DNA from: Bacillus sp. BA3
GTDB taxonomy: Bacteria > Bacillota > Bacilli > Bacillales > DSM-1321
Length of the DNA stretch: 64,000 nt
Assembly (NCBI GenBank): GCA_002835675.1
Contig: PIZR01000002.1
Location: forward strand, 1,279,878 to 1,343,877
Direction: 5' to 3'
The position numbers and the translations under genes are program-made. Below are positions 1 through 7,338 of this stretch, piece after piece. Within the stretch, counting starts at the first letter, position 1, and the number at the start of each line of letters is the position of its first letter. The notes beneath the pieces are model-generated. The model searched no databases. It worked only from the letters and a program-made list of their open reading frames with translations, and had not been told where the DNA came from.

Positions 1-213
1 AGTCTTTATCGTTGGCTTCCAATTAAAGGACATAACGATGCGTTACAGCTGGAAACGGATTTGAAAAGGCGCGGTATTCGGGTATTTCATTCCAATCGTT
101 TTCAAAGCGGGCAGACCACCCCTGATATGTATTTGCGTATTGCACTTTCTTCCACAAACTCATTCGATGAGTTAAAAATAGGATTAGAAATATTAAAGCA
201 GTATCTAGGCTGA
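1..213 (+). CDS. C-terminal fragment of a MocR/PdxR-type regulator or class I aminotransferase
   Basis: The open frame enters from the left edge and ends in TGA after 70 residues. Near the end, YLRIALSSTNSFDEL is followed by a GLEILKQYL helix. This is the usual end of a fold-type I PLP aminotransferase domain, where the Arg of the 'iRl' segment binds the substrate carboxylate. The segment GIRVFHSNRF before it resembles the 'GV.v.pG..F' stretch of GntR/MocR fusion regulators. In that family an N-terminal winged helix precedes the aminotransferase-like domain, but that part is outside the window. A plain aminotransferase is possible, although the spacing and the short tail look more like MocR. 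It is followed closely by an intrinsic terminator. Confidence 0.6.
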   Translation, partial: SLYRWLPIKGHNDALQLETDLKRRGIRVFHSNRFQSGQTTPDMYLRIALSSTNSFDELKIGLEILKQYLG

Positions 214-245
214 TTCAAAAATTGATGATACTTAGATTAAATATA

Positions 246-277
246 AAAAGCCTGACCAAATAGGGTCAGGCTTTTTT
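246..277 (+). terminator. Intrinsic terminator after the MocR-like gene
   Basis: The 12-bp arms AAAAGCCTGACC and GGTCAGGCTTTT enclose a short AAATAG loop and run into six T residues. It ends the rightward gene at the left edge and may also act on the leftward YjcZ-type gene because the A-rich side gives T residues on the other strand. Confidence 0.85.
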
Positions 278-310
278 ATACTTTTTTAGCAGAAGCCGCC
301 CTTTCCCGCC

Positions 311-421
311 TTAAAAACAACTACACCCAACAATGATTAAGAGTATAAACAAAACGACTATAAAGGCGAAACCTCCACCAAATCCAAAACCGCGGTCAAA
401 ATCATGTTCACAACCTGACAT
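311..421 (-). CDS. YjcZ-family small sporulation protein
   Basis: A 36-residue peptide begins MSGCEHDFDRGFGFGGGF, followed by one hydrophobic segment (FIVVLFILLIIV) and a Cys-rich end (GCSCF). This Gly/Phe-rich head plus one membrane helix is the signature of the YjcZ family, small peptides of spore-forming bacilli usually made during sporulation and thought to associate with membranes or spore layers. AAGGAG lies at a good distance before the ATG. Their molecular role is not known. A probable broken relative lies at 26596-26652. Confidence 0.85.
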   Translation of the reverse strand: MSGCEHDFDRGFGFGGGFAFIVVLFILLIIVGCSCF

Positions 422-455
422 ATAGAAACATCTCCTTTTTTTTAAGGAGGAATAA

Positions 456-581
456 ATGGGTAATATCATCTTATGCTCTAATCAGGAAGATGACACCAAT
501 AGTCTCCATCTCTGTTCAGAGGATAAAATGTTGGATTTATATGTATTTTCTCATATAGGCCAAAGGTACATATTCAGTTGA
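456..581 (+). CDS. Possible 41-residue small protein divergent from the YjcZ gene
   Basis: AAGGAGG stands directly before an ATG that opens 41 codons (MGNIILCSNQEDD...). No family is recognised, and there is no clear membrane helix. The Shine-Dalgarno site is one arm of a near-perfect palindrome (CTCCTTTTTTTTAAGGAG), whose other arm is the ribosome-binding site of the leftward YjcZ gene. The good initiation site could therefore be just the mirror image of that gene's own. No promoter or terminator for the ORF was identified. Confidence 0.25.
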   Translation: MGNIILCSNQEDDTNSLHLCSEDKMLDLYVFSHIGQRYIFS

Positions 582-726
582 CATCTAGGAATAAGTTATC
601 CATGTTTAACCTTTGCATTATTATTTGAACTGGACAACATTAATAAACATATGATGGAAAACACAATTTCATTAATTTCAATCCTAAATTATAACTATAA
701 AATGTACTGAAAGAGGAGATGTTTTT

Positions 727-1197
727 TTGTATCCGAATGATTATTATTATCGAGTAAACAACTGGGAACCTATTTTATATATGTTACATCAAAGCTTATA
801 TGCTGAAGAAATGGTATGTGCCATGAGCAGTGAGCTTTTCCATATACCCGAAACCAAAGATTTAAAAGGAAGTCGCGAGATGCATAACCATCTAATCCCT
901 GCTTCATATCACCGTGTAACCGCAGTGGGGTCAGCCCAAAGACTAAAAAATGGCGAGCAACAGCAAACCATTGTAGAAACAATGACAGCTTGTATAATAA
1001 ACGCTGAAACCCAAGATAAAAAAGTACATGAAGGATTAAAAGTAATGGAGGAAAATGCAAGACCTGAATATATAGCCTTTATTAAAGTGATTATCAAATG
1101 GCAAGAACAAGCGGAATCCTATTTAAATCAAGCAAAAGAAGCTTTACGAACTATGGGTGTTTCATTTCCTATTGGAAGTGAACAGCAGAATTATTAA
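727..1197 (+). CDS. Hypothetical helical protein, 156 residues
   Basis: A TTG start is preceded by AGAGGAGAT at correct spacing, and the gene is followed by a clear terminator, so it is real. The product begins with a Tyr/Asn-rich stretch (MYPNDYYYRVNNW) and then looks fully alpha-helical, with long amphipathic helices (HQSLYAEEMVCAMSSELF; KVIIKWQEQAESYLNQAKEAL). No signal peptide or membrane span is visible. The Tyr-rich head is reminiscent of spore-coat-associated proteins and the helical body could be ferritin-like, but I do not recognise the family and assign no function. Confidence 0.7.
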   Translation: MYPNDYYYRVNNWEPILYMLHQSLYAEEMVCAMSSELFHIPETKDLKGSREMHNHLIPASYHRVTAVGSAQRLKNGEQQQTIVETMTACIINAETQDKKVHEGLKVMEENARPEYIAFIKVIIKWQEQAESYLNQAKEALRTMGVSFPIGSEQQNY

Positions 1198-1275
1198 TAT
1201 ATTATGATTCTACAAAAATCTTCAAACTAGCAAACAATATAGATTCCAAAGGATATATTCCCCCACCTTTGCTTG

Positions 1276-1302
1276 ACCGAACTGTAAAAAGTTCGGTTTT
1301 TT
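1276..1302 (+). terminator. Intrinsic terminator of the 156-residue hypothetical gene
   Basis: ACCGAAC and GTTCGGT form a stem around TGTAAAAA, followed by a T run. Between here and the next leftward gene (to 1513) I see only short non-coding DNA, a C-run/G-run pair near 1396-1425, and the terminator at 1468. Confidence 0.8.
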
Positions 1303-1467
1303 CTGTATAAATGGGTAGTACCAGCGAAGCTGTCACCGCCCGCAATAAAGAAATGTCAAGATTACAATAAGTTATTTAATTTTAAAACCTCAAACACATA
1401 TACCCCCTTCCTGGTTTAGATGGGGGTTTCATTTCTAGCCCTTAACTATCCTGCCCCTTTAGCTCAT

Positions 1468-1495
1468 AAGAAAAGGCTGCCTAAAGACAGCCCCA
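1468..1495 (-). terminator. Terminator of the MBL-fold gene
   Basis: Read leftward, GGGCTGTC and GGCAGCC form a short stem followed by TTTTCTT, just beyond the stop codon of the MBL hydrolase gene. Confidence 0.6.
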
Positions 1496-1513
1496 ATCTT
1501 AAGCAAAACCCAA

Positions 1514-2200
1514 TTATAAAGTGAATGTCCCACCATGATAACAATAGTAATTTACAGCTCTAAGATCTTTAATCTTTCTTAAGGACTGTTCTGCTTCCTC
1601 GACATTTAGACAAAAGTGCGGATTAGCAATGACCAATTCATGATTCTCTATAACAGCTGCGTCACCTGCTATTACACTTTTTAAACTTGGAAAATATAAT
1701 GAAATATGCCCTGAAGTATGACCTGGTGTTGCTACTACCCTGCATTCGTTATCTAAAATCAAATCACCATCATGTACCTTTTCATCAATTGAAACATGCT
1801 TCAAATTCTTTAATTGTTTTATAAACCATTTACCGAACTCGATTTCTTGATTTGCCATATTTTCCAGCATTTCTTCGGCTTGAACCAATCTCTCTGACTT
1901 CATTTCACCACTAATATATTTTGATTCTACTTCACTGGCTATAATGTTAATCAAAGGATACTTTTCCTTAAAATCATATAAGGAGCCTATATGATCAATA
2001 TCATAATGAGTAATGATTATATTCTTTAAATTCTTCATTTCATAACCACTTTTTATAATTTTATTTTCAATTAAAGGTAAAAATTCAGGATACCCTGTAT
2101 CGACCAAGGTTAGTTCGTTCTTCAAAATAATCAAGCTAGGATTTATGTGATTTTTTTGTCCATTAAATTCAAATTCAATCGGCAGTTCTATTATCTTCAT
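1514..2200 (-). CDS. MBL-fold (metallo-beta-lactamase superfamily) hydrolase
   Basis: A 228-residue soluble protein with the MBL fold landmarks in order: a VDTG strand near residue 33, the metal motif THYDIDHIG (His65, Asp67, Asp69, His70), a GHTSGH His near 160, GDAAV, and a final YHGG His. The canonical motif is HxHxDH. Here the second His is Asp, a substitution I recall from many small Bacillus hydrolases of this type. The start is fixed by GAGGAGG seven bases before the ATG. The substrate cannot be deduced; lactonase, glyoxalase-like or phosphodiesterase activity are all possible. It is a single gene with its own terminator. Confidence 0.8.
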   Translation of the reverse strand: MKIIELPIEFEFNGQKNHINPSLIILKNELTLVDTGYPEFLPLIENKIIKSGYEMKNLKNIIITHYDIDHIGSLYDFKEKYPLINIIASEVESKYISGEMKSERLVQAEEMLENMANQEIEFGKWFIKQLKNLKHVSIDEKVHDGDLILDNECRVVATPGHTSGHISLYFPSLKSVIAGDAAVIENHELVIANPHFCLNVEEAEQSLRKIKDLRAVNYYCYHGGTFTL

Positions 2201-2260
2201 TTTTCCTCCTCACCTACTAAAGAGGTAATCGTAGCTCTCGTTTTTAAACAAAAACACAAA

Positions 2261-2491
2261 TTAGTCCATTAAGAAACCCAGCATGGATACAAAGAAAAGA
2301 AATAATGAGACAACAACGTACCTCAAAGATCCTCCTTTTCTATCTTTTTGAGGCTCCTCTAATCCTGTAATTAACATTATTACCGCCAGAAACAACATAG
2401 AATATGGCATCAACTCAACACTTCCAGTAATTAACTGATATGCATATAAAGCAACTACAATTATTGCTAAGATGATTTTAACTATTTTCAA
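2261..2491 (-). CDS. Small DUF3953-type membrane protein
   Basis: About 76 residues with three hydrophobic segments (IVKIILAIIVVALYAYQLI; MLFLAVIMLITGL; VVVSLFLFFVSMLGFL) separated by a charged loop EEPQKDRKGG. This matches the DUF3953 group of tiny Bacillus membrane proteins of unknown role. I place the start at the TTG at 2491, because AAGGGG precedes it at a usable distance. A TTG 24 bases upstream would put the Shine-Dalgarno inside the gene. It lies between the MBL gene and a DUF2798-like gene with no obvious functional link. Confidence 0.65.
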   Translation of the reverse strand: MKIVKIILAIIVVALYAYQLITGSVELMPYSMLFLAVIMLITGLEEPQKDRKGGSLRYVVVSLFLFFVSMLGFLMD

Positions 2492-2600
2492 GAAATTATT
2501 TCCCCTTAAGTACAATTTTTTATTTAATCATACCATTTGACAGCTTTTCATTGTGTGAAAAATGGAAATTTCTTCATTAATTACCCCGCTTTTCTGCACG

Positions 2601-2636
2601 AAAAAGCCGACTGGTTTTTAATAAAACCAATCGGCT
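2601..2636 (-). terminator. Terminator of the DUF2798-like gene
   Basis: AGCCGA-TTGGTTTT and AAAACC-AGTCGGCT (leftward reading) form a long, slightly bulged stem ending in TTTTT. It sits 27 bases past the stop of the gene at 2663-3160. Confidence 0.8.
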
Positions 2637-2662
2637 ATATGGGCTTTTAATTTATTTGAATG

Positions 2663-3160
2663 TTACGCATTTACTGCTTTACGGGCCTGACTTGCATGTA
2701 ATTTTTTCATTGCAAACCTTGCTATCGGCTGTGCGATCAGTACTTCAACCCAAAATGCAATGAAAAAGTTACGTGGCCACTCATAAAAGAACGTCTGAAT
2801 CGGCTCCATACTAATTTCTCTCATGCCAATCCAATATCCGATAACCGTCAGTAAAATGGACAGGATGGTTACGCTGAATAATATCGTGAATAACACTCTT
2901 GCATTAAAACCGTCCGTAGGTTCAATAAACTTTTGTACGAGTTTATTAACCAGAGGATTTACAACAAGTGTTACTAATAAAATGACACAAATCCATACAA
3001 ATGGAATTACTCGTAAGGTTTCAAAATACACTTCTTTACTGAATCCAAATTTAAATCCCATAATAAGTGGTGCAATAATGTTGACTGAAAGTATTGATAT
3101 AATCGCTAAAAATAATACAAAGTCTTTTCCATTTCGCGGTAATCTTGTTTCATCGTGCAT
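2663..3160 (-). CDS. DUF2798-like four-helix membrane protein
   Basis: 165 residues with four membrane segments (about residues 14-35, 49-66, 90-109, 127-150). They appear as two similar hairpins: each half has a hydrophobic helix, a loop ending in a basic turn, and a second helix (PLVNKLVQKF; PIARFAMKKL). This internal duplication is typical of DUF2798 proteins, whose function is unknown. An ATG with GGGGATGATC upstream starts the gene. A plausible leftward sigma-A promoter (TTGAAA, 18 bp, TAAAAT) lies near 3264-3295. It has its own terminator. Confidence 0.65.
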   Translation of the reverse strand: MHDETRLPRNGKDFVLFLAIISILSVNIIAPLIMGFKFGFSKEVYFETLRVIPFVWICVILLVTLVVNPLVNKLVQKFIEPTDGFNARVLFTILFSVTILSILLTVIGYWIGMREISMEPIQTFFYEWPRNFFIAFWVEVLIAQPIARFAMKKLHASQARKAVNA

Positions 3161-3551
3161 ATGATCATCCCCATTAAAAATATTTCAGATGGCAGACGTA
3201 TCGTGAGACATATATTTTTGGTCAATAAAAAAGACCAATATCTCTACACACTGATATAACAATTTTATCACTTCTATTCAATGAATTTCAATGCTTAATC
3301 TTACCTATGCTGCGTCGTTTTTCCCGAAAAGGGCTGCCGCAGCAACCTTACTGATTGCAAACAAATCACGATACAGCAGGACAAGAGTTCATTTGATCTT
3401 CATTTAGTTAAAAAGCACAAAATAATATCTGAAATTTCACACTTCTTCTAATGATTCCTAAATACGAAACCTGTATACTTTTCTCATGTTAGTTTTCATC
3501 ACATCAATAGTCATATCATATAACACACTATGAATAGGAGTTGAGTGTAAA
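3161..3551. other. Divergent intergenic region before the NCS1 permease
   Basis: About 390 bases with no convincing ORF. It holds a short hairpin TTGGTC/GACCAA near 3216-3240 in the leader of the leftward gene. At 3309-3343 there is a bulged stem (GCTGCG...CGCAGC enclosing CCC...GGG) without a T run, of unknown role. The rightward permease is preceded by AGGAG at about 3536. Confidence 0.4.
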
Positions 3552-4955
3552 TTGTCTACATATCTAGAAAGCCATGCTTTAGAAGAGGCGGAGTTCCACC
3601 ATGCTGCGGATTTGGATGAATCTCTGAAGCCGAGATCAAAAGAAGATAGGACGGTTGGCCCGATATCCTATACGTTCATGTGGATTGGGGACGGCGTCAA
3701 TTTAGGGAATATGACACTTGGGGCAAGCTTGGTCGTAGCGGGAACCGCTACGTTGAATATTCTTCAGACATTTACCGCAGCTGCCATTGCCATCGCTATC
3801 ATTTCCGTGATTTTCGCTTTAAATGATAGGATTGGATACAGGACCGGTATCCCCTATGTTGTTCAGCTCAGAATGTCCTTCGGGATGAAAGGCTCCATCA
3901 TATCATCACTTTTGCGTGGTATTCCGGCCATAATCTGGTACGGTTTTCAAAGTTGGATCGGCGGTACTGCCTTAAACGAAATCGTAAAGATCATTACGGG
4001 TGGTGCTTTTGATAATACGGTCATTTGCTTTGTCGCGATTCAATTGGTGCAAATTGTGCTTTCGCTATATGGCTTCCATGCCATCAAATGGGTGGAAATG
4101 CTTGCATCCATTGTTATCATGCTGGCGCTAGTCTATGTATTTGGTATTCTTCTTACATCACATAGCGAGGTCATCGCGGAAAAATGGGTACACGCTGAAG
4201 GCTCTTGGGGCTTGCCGTTCTTTGCTTTCATCATGATGTTTTTAGGAAACTATGCGGCTATCTTTTTAAGCGCAGGGGACTATTCAAGAGAGCTTAAGTC
4301 TGGCATCAGTGATGCAAAACGAGGATTTTTGTATTTTTCGCCCATTTTACTAGCATACGGCTTCGTACTGACAATCGGTGTAATGCTTGCTTCCGCTACC
4401 GGCATTTCCAATCCAGTTAAGGCGTTTGCAATTGTGGTGGATAATCCTTATATCACAGTAGGCGTTTCGGCATTTATCGTTATAGGTGCAATTGCGGTAA
4501 ATATGGTTGCCAATATTATTCCACCAACATATGTGATTACTTTGCTTACAAAGTTGAAATATAAGGTTGCCGTTATCATAACCGGAGTTCTTGCCTTTTG
4601 CTCATTCCCTTGGGTGCTTGTACAGGATTCTTCGGCAAAGGGCCTTGGTTTATTCATTCTGATTTATTCCGCTTTTTTAGGTCCAATCGTTTCGATTTTA
4701 TTAGTCGAATACTATATATTAAGAAAGCAAAAAATGAATGTTGCCGATTTGTACAGAGAAGACGGGCCATTTGCAGGGTATAATCCATGCGCACTGCTCG
4801 CCATGCTTATCGGTGCCGGCGCTGCCTTTATAAAAGTCGAGCTTGCCTGGATCATCGGCGTTATTGTGGCAGGCATCGCCTATATTATTCTGATGAAGTT
4901 CGCCTTTAAGGATTCAAGATTCAAAAAGGGGACGATATTCGAGAATGAGTTTTAA
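3552..4955 (+). CDS. NCS1-family cytosine/allantoin-type permease
   Basis: 467 residues with about twelve membrane helices, belonging to the nucleobase:cation symporter-1 family (PucI, CodB, Mhp1). Typical features are the N-terminal DESLKPRSKEDRTVGPISYTF segment just before helix 1, GDGVNLGNMTLGASLV in helix 1, IPAIIWYGFQSWIGG in helix 3, and FLGNYAAIFLSAGDYSR in helix 6. Family members import allantoin, hydantoins, uracil, cytosine or thiamine-like bases with Na+ or H+. PucI is nearest in my memory, but no purine-degradation genes are adjacent, so the substrate is open. Translation starts at TTG after AGGAG. It is monocistronic with a strong terminator. Confidence 0.85.
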   Translation: MSTYLESHALEEAEFHHAADLDESLKPRSKEDRTVGPISYTFMWIGDGVNLGNMTLGASLVVAGTATLNILQTFTAAAIAIAIISVIFALNDRIGYRTGIPYVVQLRMSFGMKGSIISSLLRGIPAIIWYGFQSWIGGTALNEIVKIITGGAFDNTVICFVAIQLVQIVLSLYGFHAIKWVEMLASIVIMLALVYVFGILLTSHSEVIAEKWVHAEGSWGLPFFAFIMMFLGNYAAIFLSAGDYSRELKSGISDAKRGFLYFSPILLAYGFVLTIGVMLASATGISNPVKAFAIVVDNPYITVGVSAFIVIGAIAVNMVANIIPPTYVITLLTKLKYKVAVIITGVLAFCSFPWVLVQDSSAKGLGLFILIYSAFLGPIVSILLVEYYILRKQKMNVADLYREDGPFAGYNPCALLAMLIGAGAAFIKVELAWIIGVIVAGIAYIILMKFAFKDSRFKKGTIFENEF

Positions 4956-4966
4956 CTTATTGAAGG

Positions 4967-4998
4967 GGATACTGCTCAAAATGGCAGTATCCTTTTTT
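4967..4998 (+). terminator. Intrinsic terminator of the NCS1 permease gene
   Basis: GGATACTGC(TC) pairs with GGCAGTATCC and is followed by six T residues. Confidence 0.9.
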
Positions 4999-5012
4999 AA
5001 GTAATGTTGATT

Positions 5013-5462
5013 TCAGGAATTATATATTTGACCATTTTTGTAAGTGAATGTATAGTCTCCTTCTTTTTTCATTAATACCGGCAAGTACTGTGCGACCATC
5101 TCAGCAATTCCGAGATTAAGTGGATGAAGTATCCAATCAATGGATTTCCAATCAAGAATGCCTTCCCGCGTTTTTTTCGGTGTTTCATATATTAAATCCT
5201 CATCCGCCATATACAAATATACATATATTCCATCCACTTCACCTTCTGGAGTCTCCCAGGTTACCGTTCCTTTAGAAAAAAAAGGCTCCACCTCTATCCC
5301 AGTTTCCTCAAATACCTCACGCTGTGCACCTATATCAGGCGTTTCACCTTTCTCGATTTTGCCTCCCACCCCGTTCCAAACACCCATAATTGGAGCTTTC
5401 TCCCGGTTAAGCATGAGAAGTTCATTATTCTTCTTTACAAAACAGACTGTATACTTAAACAT
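5013..5462 (-). CDS. Nudix hydrolase (MutT-like)
   Basis: 149 residues with a complete Nudix box around residues 34-56: G-KIEKG-E, seven residues, then REVFEETGI. This matches GX5EX7REUXEEXGU, which binds the catalytic Mg2+. The opening MFKYTVCFVKKNNELLMLNREKAP is the usual first strand of 8-oxo-dGTP diphosphatase-like enzymes. The family cleaves nucleoside diphosphates linked to another group, and sanitising oxidised dGTP is the commonest guess for this length. It is a single gene running toward the permease terminator. A second, unrelated Nudix protein lies at 6379. Confidence 0.85.
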   Translation of the reverse strand: MFKYTVCFVKKNNELLMLNREKAPIMGVWNGVGGKIEKGETPDIGAQREVFEETGIEVEPFFSKGTVTWETPEGEVDGIYVYLYMADEDLIYETPKKTREGILDWKSIDWILHPLNLGIAEMVAQYLPVLMKKEGDYTFTYKNGQIYNS

Positions 5463-5480
5463 TTATTAAGAACCCCTTTA

Positions 5481-5660
5481 TCGTTAGTTCGTGCTGTTTA
5501 CATGTGAGTTTGAGCATATACACGTGAGTTTGCGCTGTTTAATCATGAATTTCACTGTTTTACTCGTGAATTTGCGCTATTTACTCGTGAGTTCGAGCTA
5601 TTTACTTGTGAGTTTCACTGGTTTACTCGTGAGTTTGCGCTATTTACTCGTGAGTTAGAT
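5481..5660. repeat. Tandem array of about nine 20-21-bp units
   Basis: The whole gap between the Nudix gene and the LOG gene is a degenerate tandem repeat. The best unit is CTCGTGAGTTTGCGC followed by TATTTA (21 bp). Successive units start with catgtgag, cacgtgag, atcatgaa, ctcgtgaa, ctcgtgag, cttgtgag, ctcgtgag and ctcgtgag, most 21 bases apart and one 20. The CTCRTGAG core is nearly palindromic. The array has no ORF. A two-unit relative lies at 13852-13893 in the opposite orientation. Confidence 0.85.
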
Positions 5661-5734
5661 AATTCAAGTTTAACAAATCCCCTTGAATTTTGTATGATAA
5701 GAAAGGAAGATTACTAAATGGGAGATGTGATATT

Positions 5735-6316
5735 TTGAAAAGTCTAGCTGTATTTTGTGGATCGAGCAAAGGTGCATCTGCTATCTATGTAGAAGAGGCT
5801 AAAAAACTGGGTGCGGAACTGGCAAAACGTAAGATTACCCTTGTCTATGGGGGCTCAAGTGTAGGGATCATGGGTGCAGTTGCAGATTCCGTCTTGGAAG
5901 CAGGCGGAAATGTAATTGGCGTAATGCCAGATTTCCTAGAAAAAAAGGAAATAGCACATAAGAACTTAACCGAGCTGATCGTCGTGGAATCCATGCATGA
6001 AAGAAAAGCAAAAATGGCTGAGCTTGCAGATGGGTTCATGGCCTTGCCAGGCGGGCCAGGAACATTGGAAGAATTCTTTGAGATTTTCACTTGGGCTCAG
6101 CTTGGTCTTCATCAAAAACCTTGCGGACTCTTAAATATCAATCACTATTATGATCCTTTGGTCGCTTTATTCAACCATATGGCCGACGAACAGTTCCTGC
6201 ATGAAAAGTTCCGTTCCATGGCGCTGGTGGATGTTGAACCAAATGGACTTCTTGATCAATTCATTACATATGAACCGCCAACCGTAAAAACTTTCATTAC
6301 CGAAAAACAAACCTGA
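5735..6316 (+). CDS. LOG-family protein (cytokinin riboside 5'-monophosphate phosphoribohydrolase type)
   Basis: 193 residues from a TTG start preceded by GGGAGAT. The product opens with LAVFCGSSKG and carries GGSSVGIMG near residue 45 and PGGPGTLEEFFE near residue 100. These are the nucleotide-binding and catalytic motifs of the LOG (lonely guy / TIGR00730) family. LOG enzymes cut the N-glycosidic bond of nucleoside monophosphates and release the base and ribose-5-phosphate. The usual bacterial annotation is a YvdD-like protein. A possible promoter (TTTAAC, 18 bp, TATGAT) spans about 5669-5698, right after the repeat array. An upstream in-frame TTG at 5690 overlaps this promoter and is less likely. 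Confidence 0.85.
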   Translation: MKSLAVFCGSSKGASAIYVEEAKKLGAELAKRKITLVYGGSSVGIMGAVADSVLEAGGNVIGVMPDFLEKKEIAHKNLTELIVVESMHERKAKMAELADGFMALPGGPGTLEEFFEIFTWAQLGLHQKPCGLLNINHYYDPLVALFNHMADEQFLHEKFRSMALVDVEPNGLLDQFITYEPPTVKTFITEKQT

Positions 6317-6318
6317 TC

Positions 6319-6361
6319 AAAAAAAAAACAACCGGCCAAGATCAATAATGATCTTGGCCGG
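6319..6361 (-). terminator. Strong (possibly bidirectional) terminator between LOG and Nudix genes
   Basis: CCGGCCAAGATCA and TGATCTTGGCCGG form a 13-bp perfect stem with a four-base loop. The A run on its left gives a ten-base T run for leftward transcription from the fabZ-Nudix pair. Confidence 0.9.
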
Positions 6362-6378
6362 CTGTGATAAACTGCAGG

Positions 6379-6801
6379 TTAAGTAAATATCCGGTTTAAA
6401 TAATCTCCATGCCCTTTGATAAGTTGCACTTCATGTTCGGATGAAATCCAGAAGAAATGAAATGTCAGCCCCGCTTCATCTCCTCCACCCGTCGGCTGAT
6501 GGTCCCATTCATCAGGAACATTCGATACACTTATTTGATAAAAATATCTATTATGTATGGCACCATCGACGTTCTCCCAAAAATCTTCTGCAATTAATTT
6601 CTCCACATAAAAATTTTCCAGACCTGTTTCTTCTTTCATTTCCCTAATCACTGCTTGGTAAGCATCTTCTTTTGGCTTCACCGTTCCCTTAGGTATCTGT
6701 ATGCCCGCTTCCCTAATGGGATGTTGAAAAACCAATACCTGTGTTTCTCCATTATTGATTCTTGTCACATACCCGTAAGCTTTTTTTATCATTATCACCA
6801 T
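6379..6801 (-). CDS. Nudix hydrolase, overlapping the fabZ stop codon
   Basis: 140 residues. The Nudix box is complete near residues 37-59: G-TVKPK-E, seven residues, REMKEETGL. The start of the protein (KKAYGYVTRINNGETQVLVFQHP) suggests an enzyme with a broad pyrophosphohydrolase substrate range, and its true substrate is unknown. The likely ATG overlaps the fabZ TGA (TGATG), so the two genes are translationally coupled. A TTG one codon earlier and an ATG three codons later are alternatives. It ends at a strong terminator. Confidence 0.8.
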   Translation of the reverse strand: MVIMIKKAYGYVTRINNGETQVLVFQHPIREAGIQIPKGTVKPKEDAYQAVIREMKEETGLENFYVEKLIAEDFWENVDGAIHNRYFYQISVSNVPDEWDHQPTGGGDEAGLTFHFFWISSEHEVQLIKGHGDYLNRIFT

Positions 6802-7226
6802 CAATCACCAAAAGCAAAAATGAGCTCTGTCTCGCATACAGTTTCCCCCTCGACAGTAGCCCTGCCTGTTCCTTTACCGATAGGACCTTTCAAGCGAGTA
6901 ATCTCCACTTCTAAACGTAATTGGTCCCCTGGTTTTACTTGCCTTTTAAAACGGCATCCATCGATCCCGGCCAAAAGCCCGATCCGTCCTTTATTTTCTT
7001 CTTTTGTAAGCATGACAACAGCACTCACCTGTGCTAATGCCTCCACGATCAACACACCTGGCATCACTGGGTAATCGGGAAAGTGACCAGAAAAAAACTC
7101 TTCATTTGCCGTGACGTTTTTAATGGCCACCGCCCTCTTTCCTTCTTCCAGTTCCAAAACTCTATCAACTAAAAGAAATGGATAGCGATGCCTGATAATG
7201 TCTTTGATTTCTTGGATATCAATCAA
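6801..7226 (-). CDS. fabZ: (3R)-hydroxyacyl-ACP dehydratase FabZ
   Basis: FabZ dehydrates 3-hydroxyacyl-ACP to trans-2-enoyl-ACP in type II fatty-acid synthesis, as a soluble hot-dog-fold oligomer. The hallmark [16 protein letters not shown] lies near the N terminus. The catalytic His is in [15 protein letters not shown] and the catalytic Glu in VEALAQ. I choose the TTG at 7226, because GGGGGA precedes it at ideal spacing and the resulting 141 residues equal my memory of B. subtilis FabZ. An ATG 15 bases upstream overlaps the Shine-Dalgarno site. It is coupled to a Nudix gene, and I see no other fatty-acid genes nearby. Confidence 0.92.
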   Translation of the reverse strand: MIDIQEIKDIIRHRYPFLLVDRVLELEEGKRAVAIKNVTANEEFFSGHFPDYPVMPGVLIVEALAQVSAVVMLTKEENKGRIGLLAGIDGCRFKRQVKPGDQLRLEVEITRLKGPIGKGTGRATVEGETVCETELIFAFGD

Positions 7227-7304
7227 TATTAAGTCCCCCATTGAGATGGATTGCTTTCACTTTATTTTACCATCAGCATCACCATATGGATATTTTTGTA
7301 TTAT

Positions 7305-7328
7305 AAAAAAAAAGCTGCCTGAGCAACC
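7305..7328 (-). terminator. Terminator of bcrC
   Basis: Leftward, GTTGC-TCAG-GCAGC (one G-U pair) is followed by a nine-base T run, 10 bases past the bcrC stop. Confidence 0.7.
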
Positions 7329-7338
7329 CTGTTTTCGC

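Noticed and set aside
1396-1425. C-run/G-run hairpin as a terminator
   Set aside because: Pairing is limited to CCCCC/GGGGG with a long loop and weak T tail; the region already has a better terminator.
3309-3343. Riboswitch before the NCS1 permease
   Set aside because: Only one bulged stem; no match to purine, preQ1, TPP or guanidine motifs that I know.
5481-5660. CRISPR array
   Set aside because: Period of 21 bp with no unique spacers and no cas genes in the window; a plain degenerate tandem repeat.
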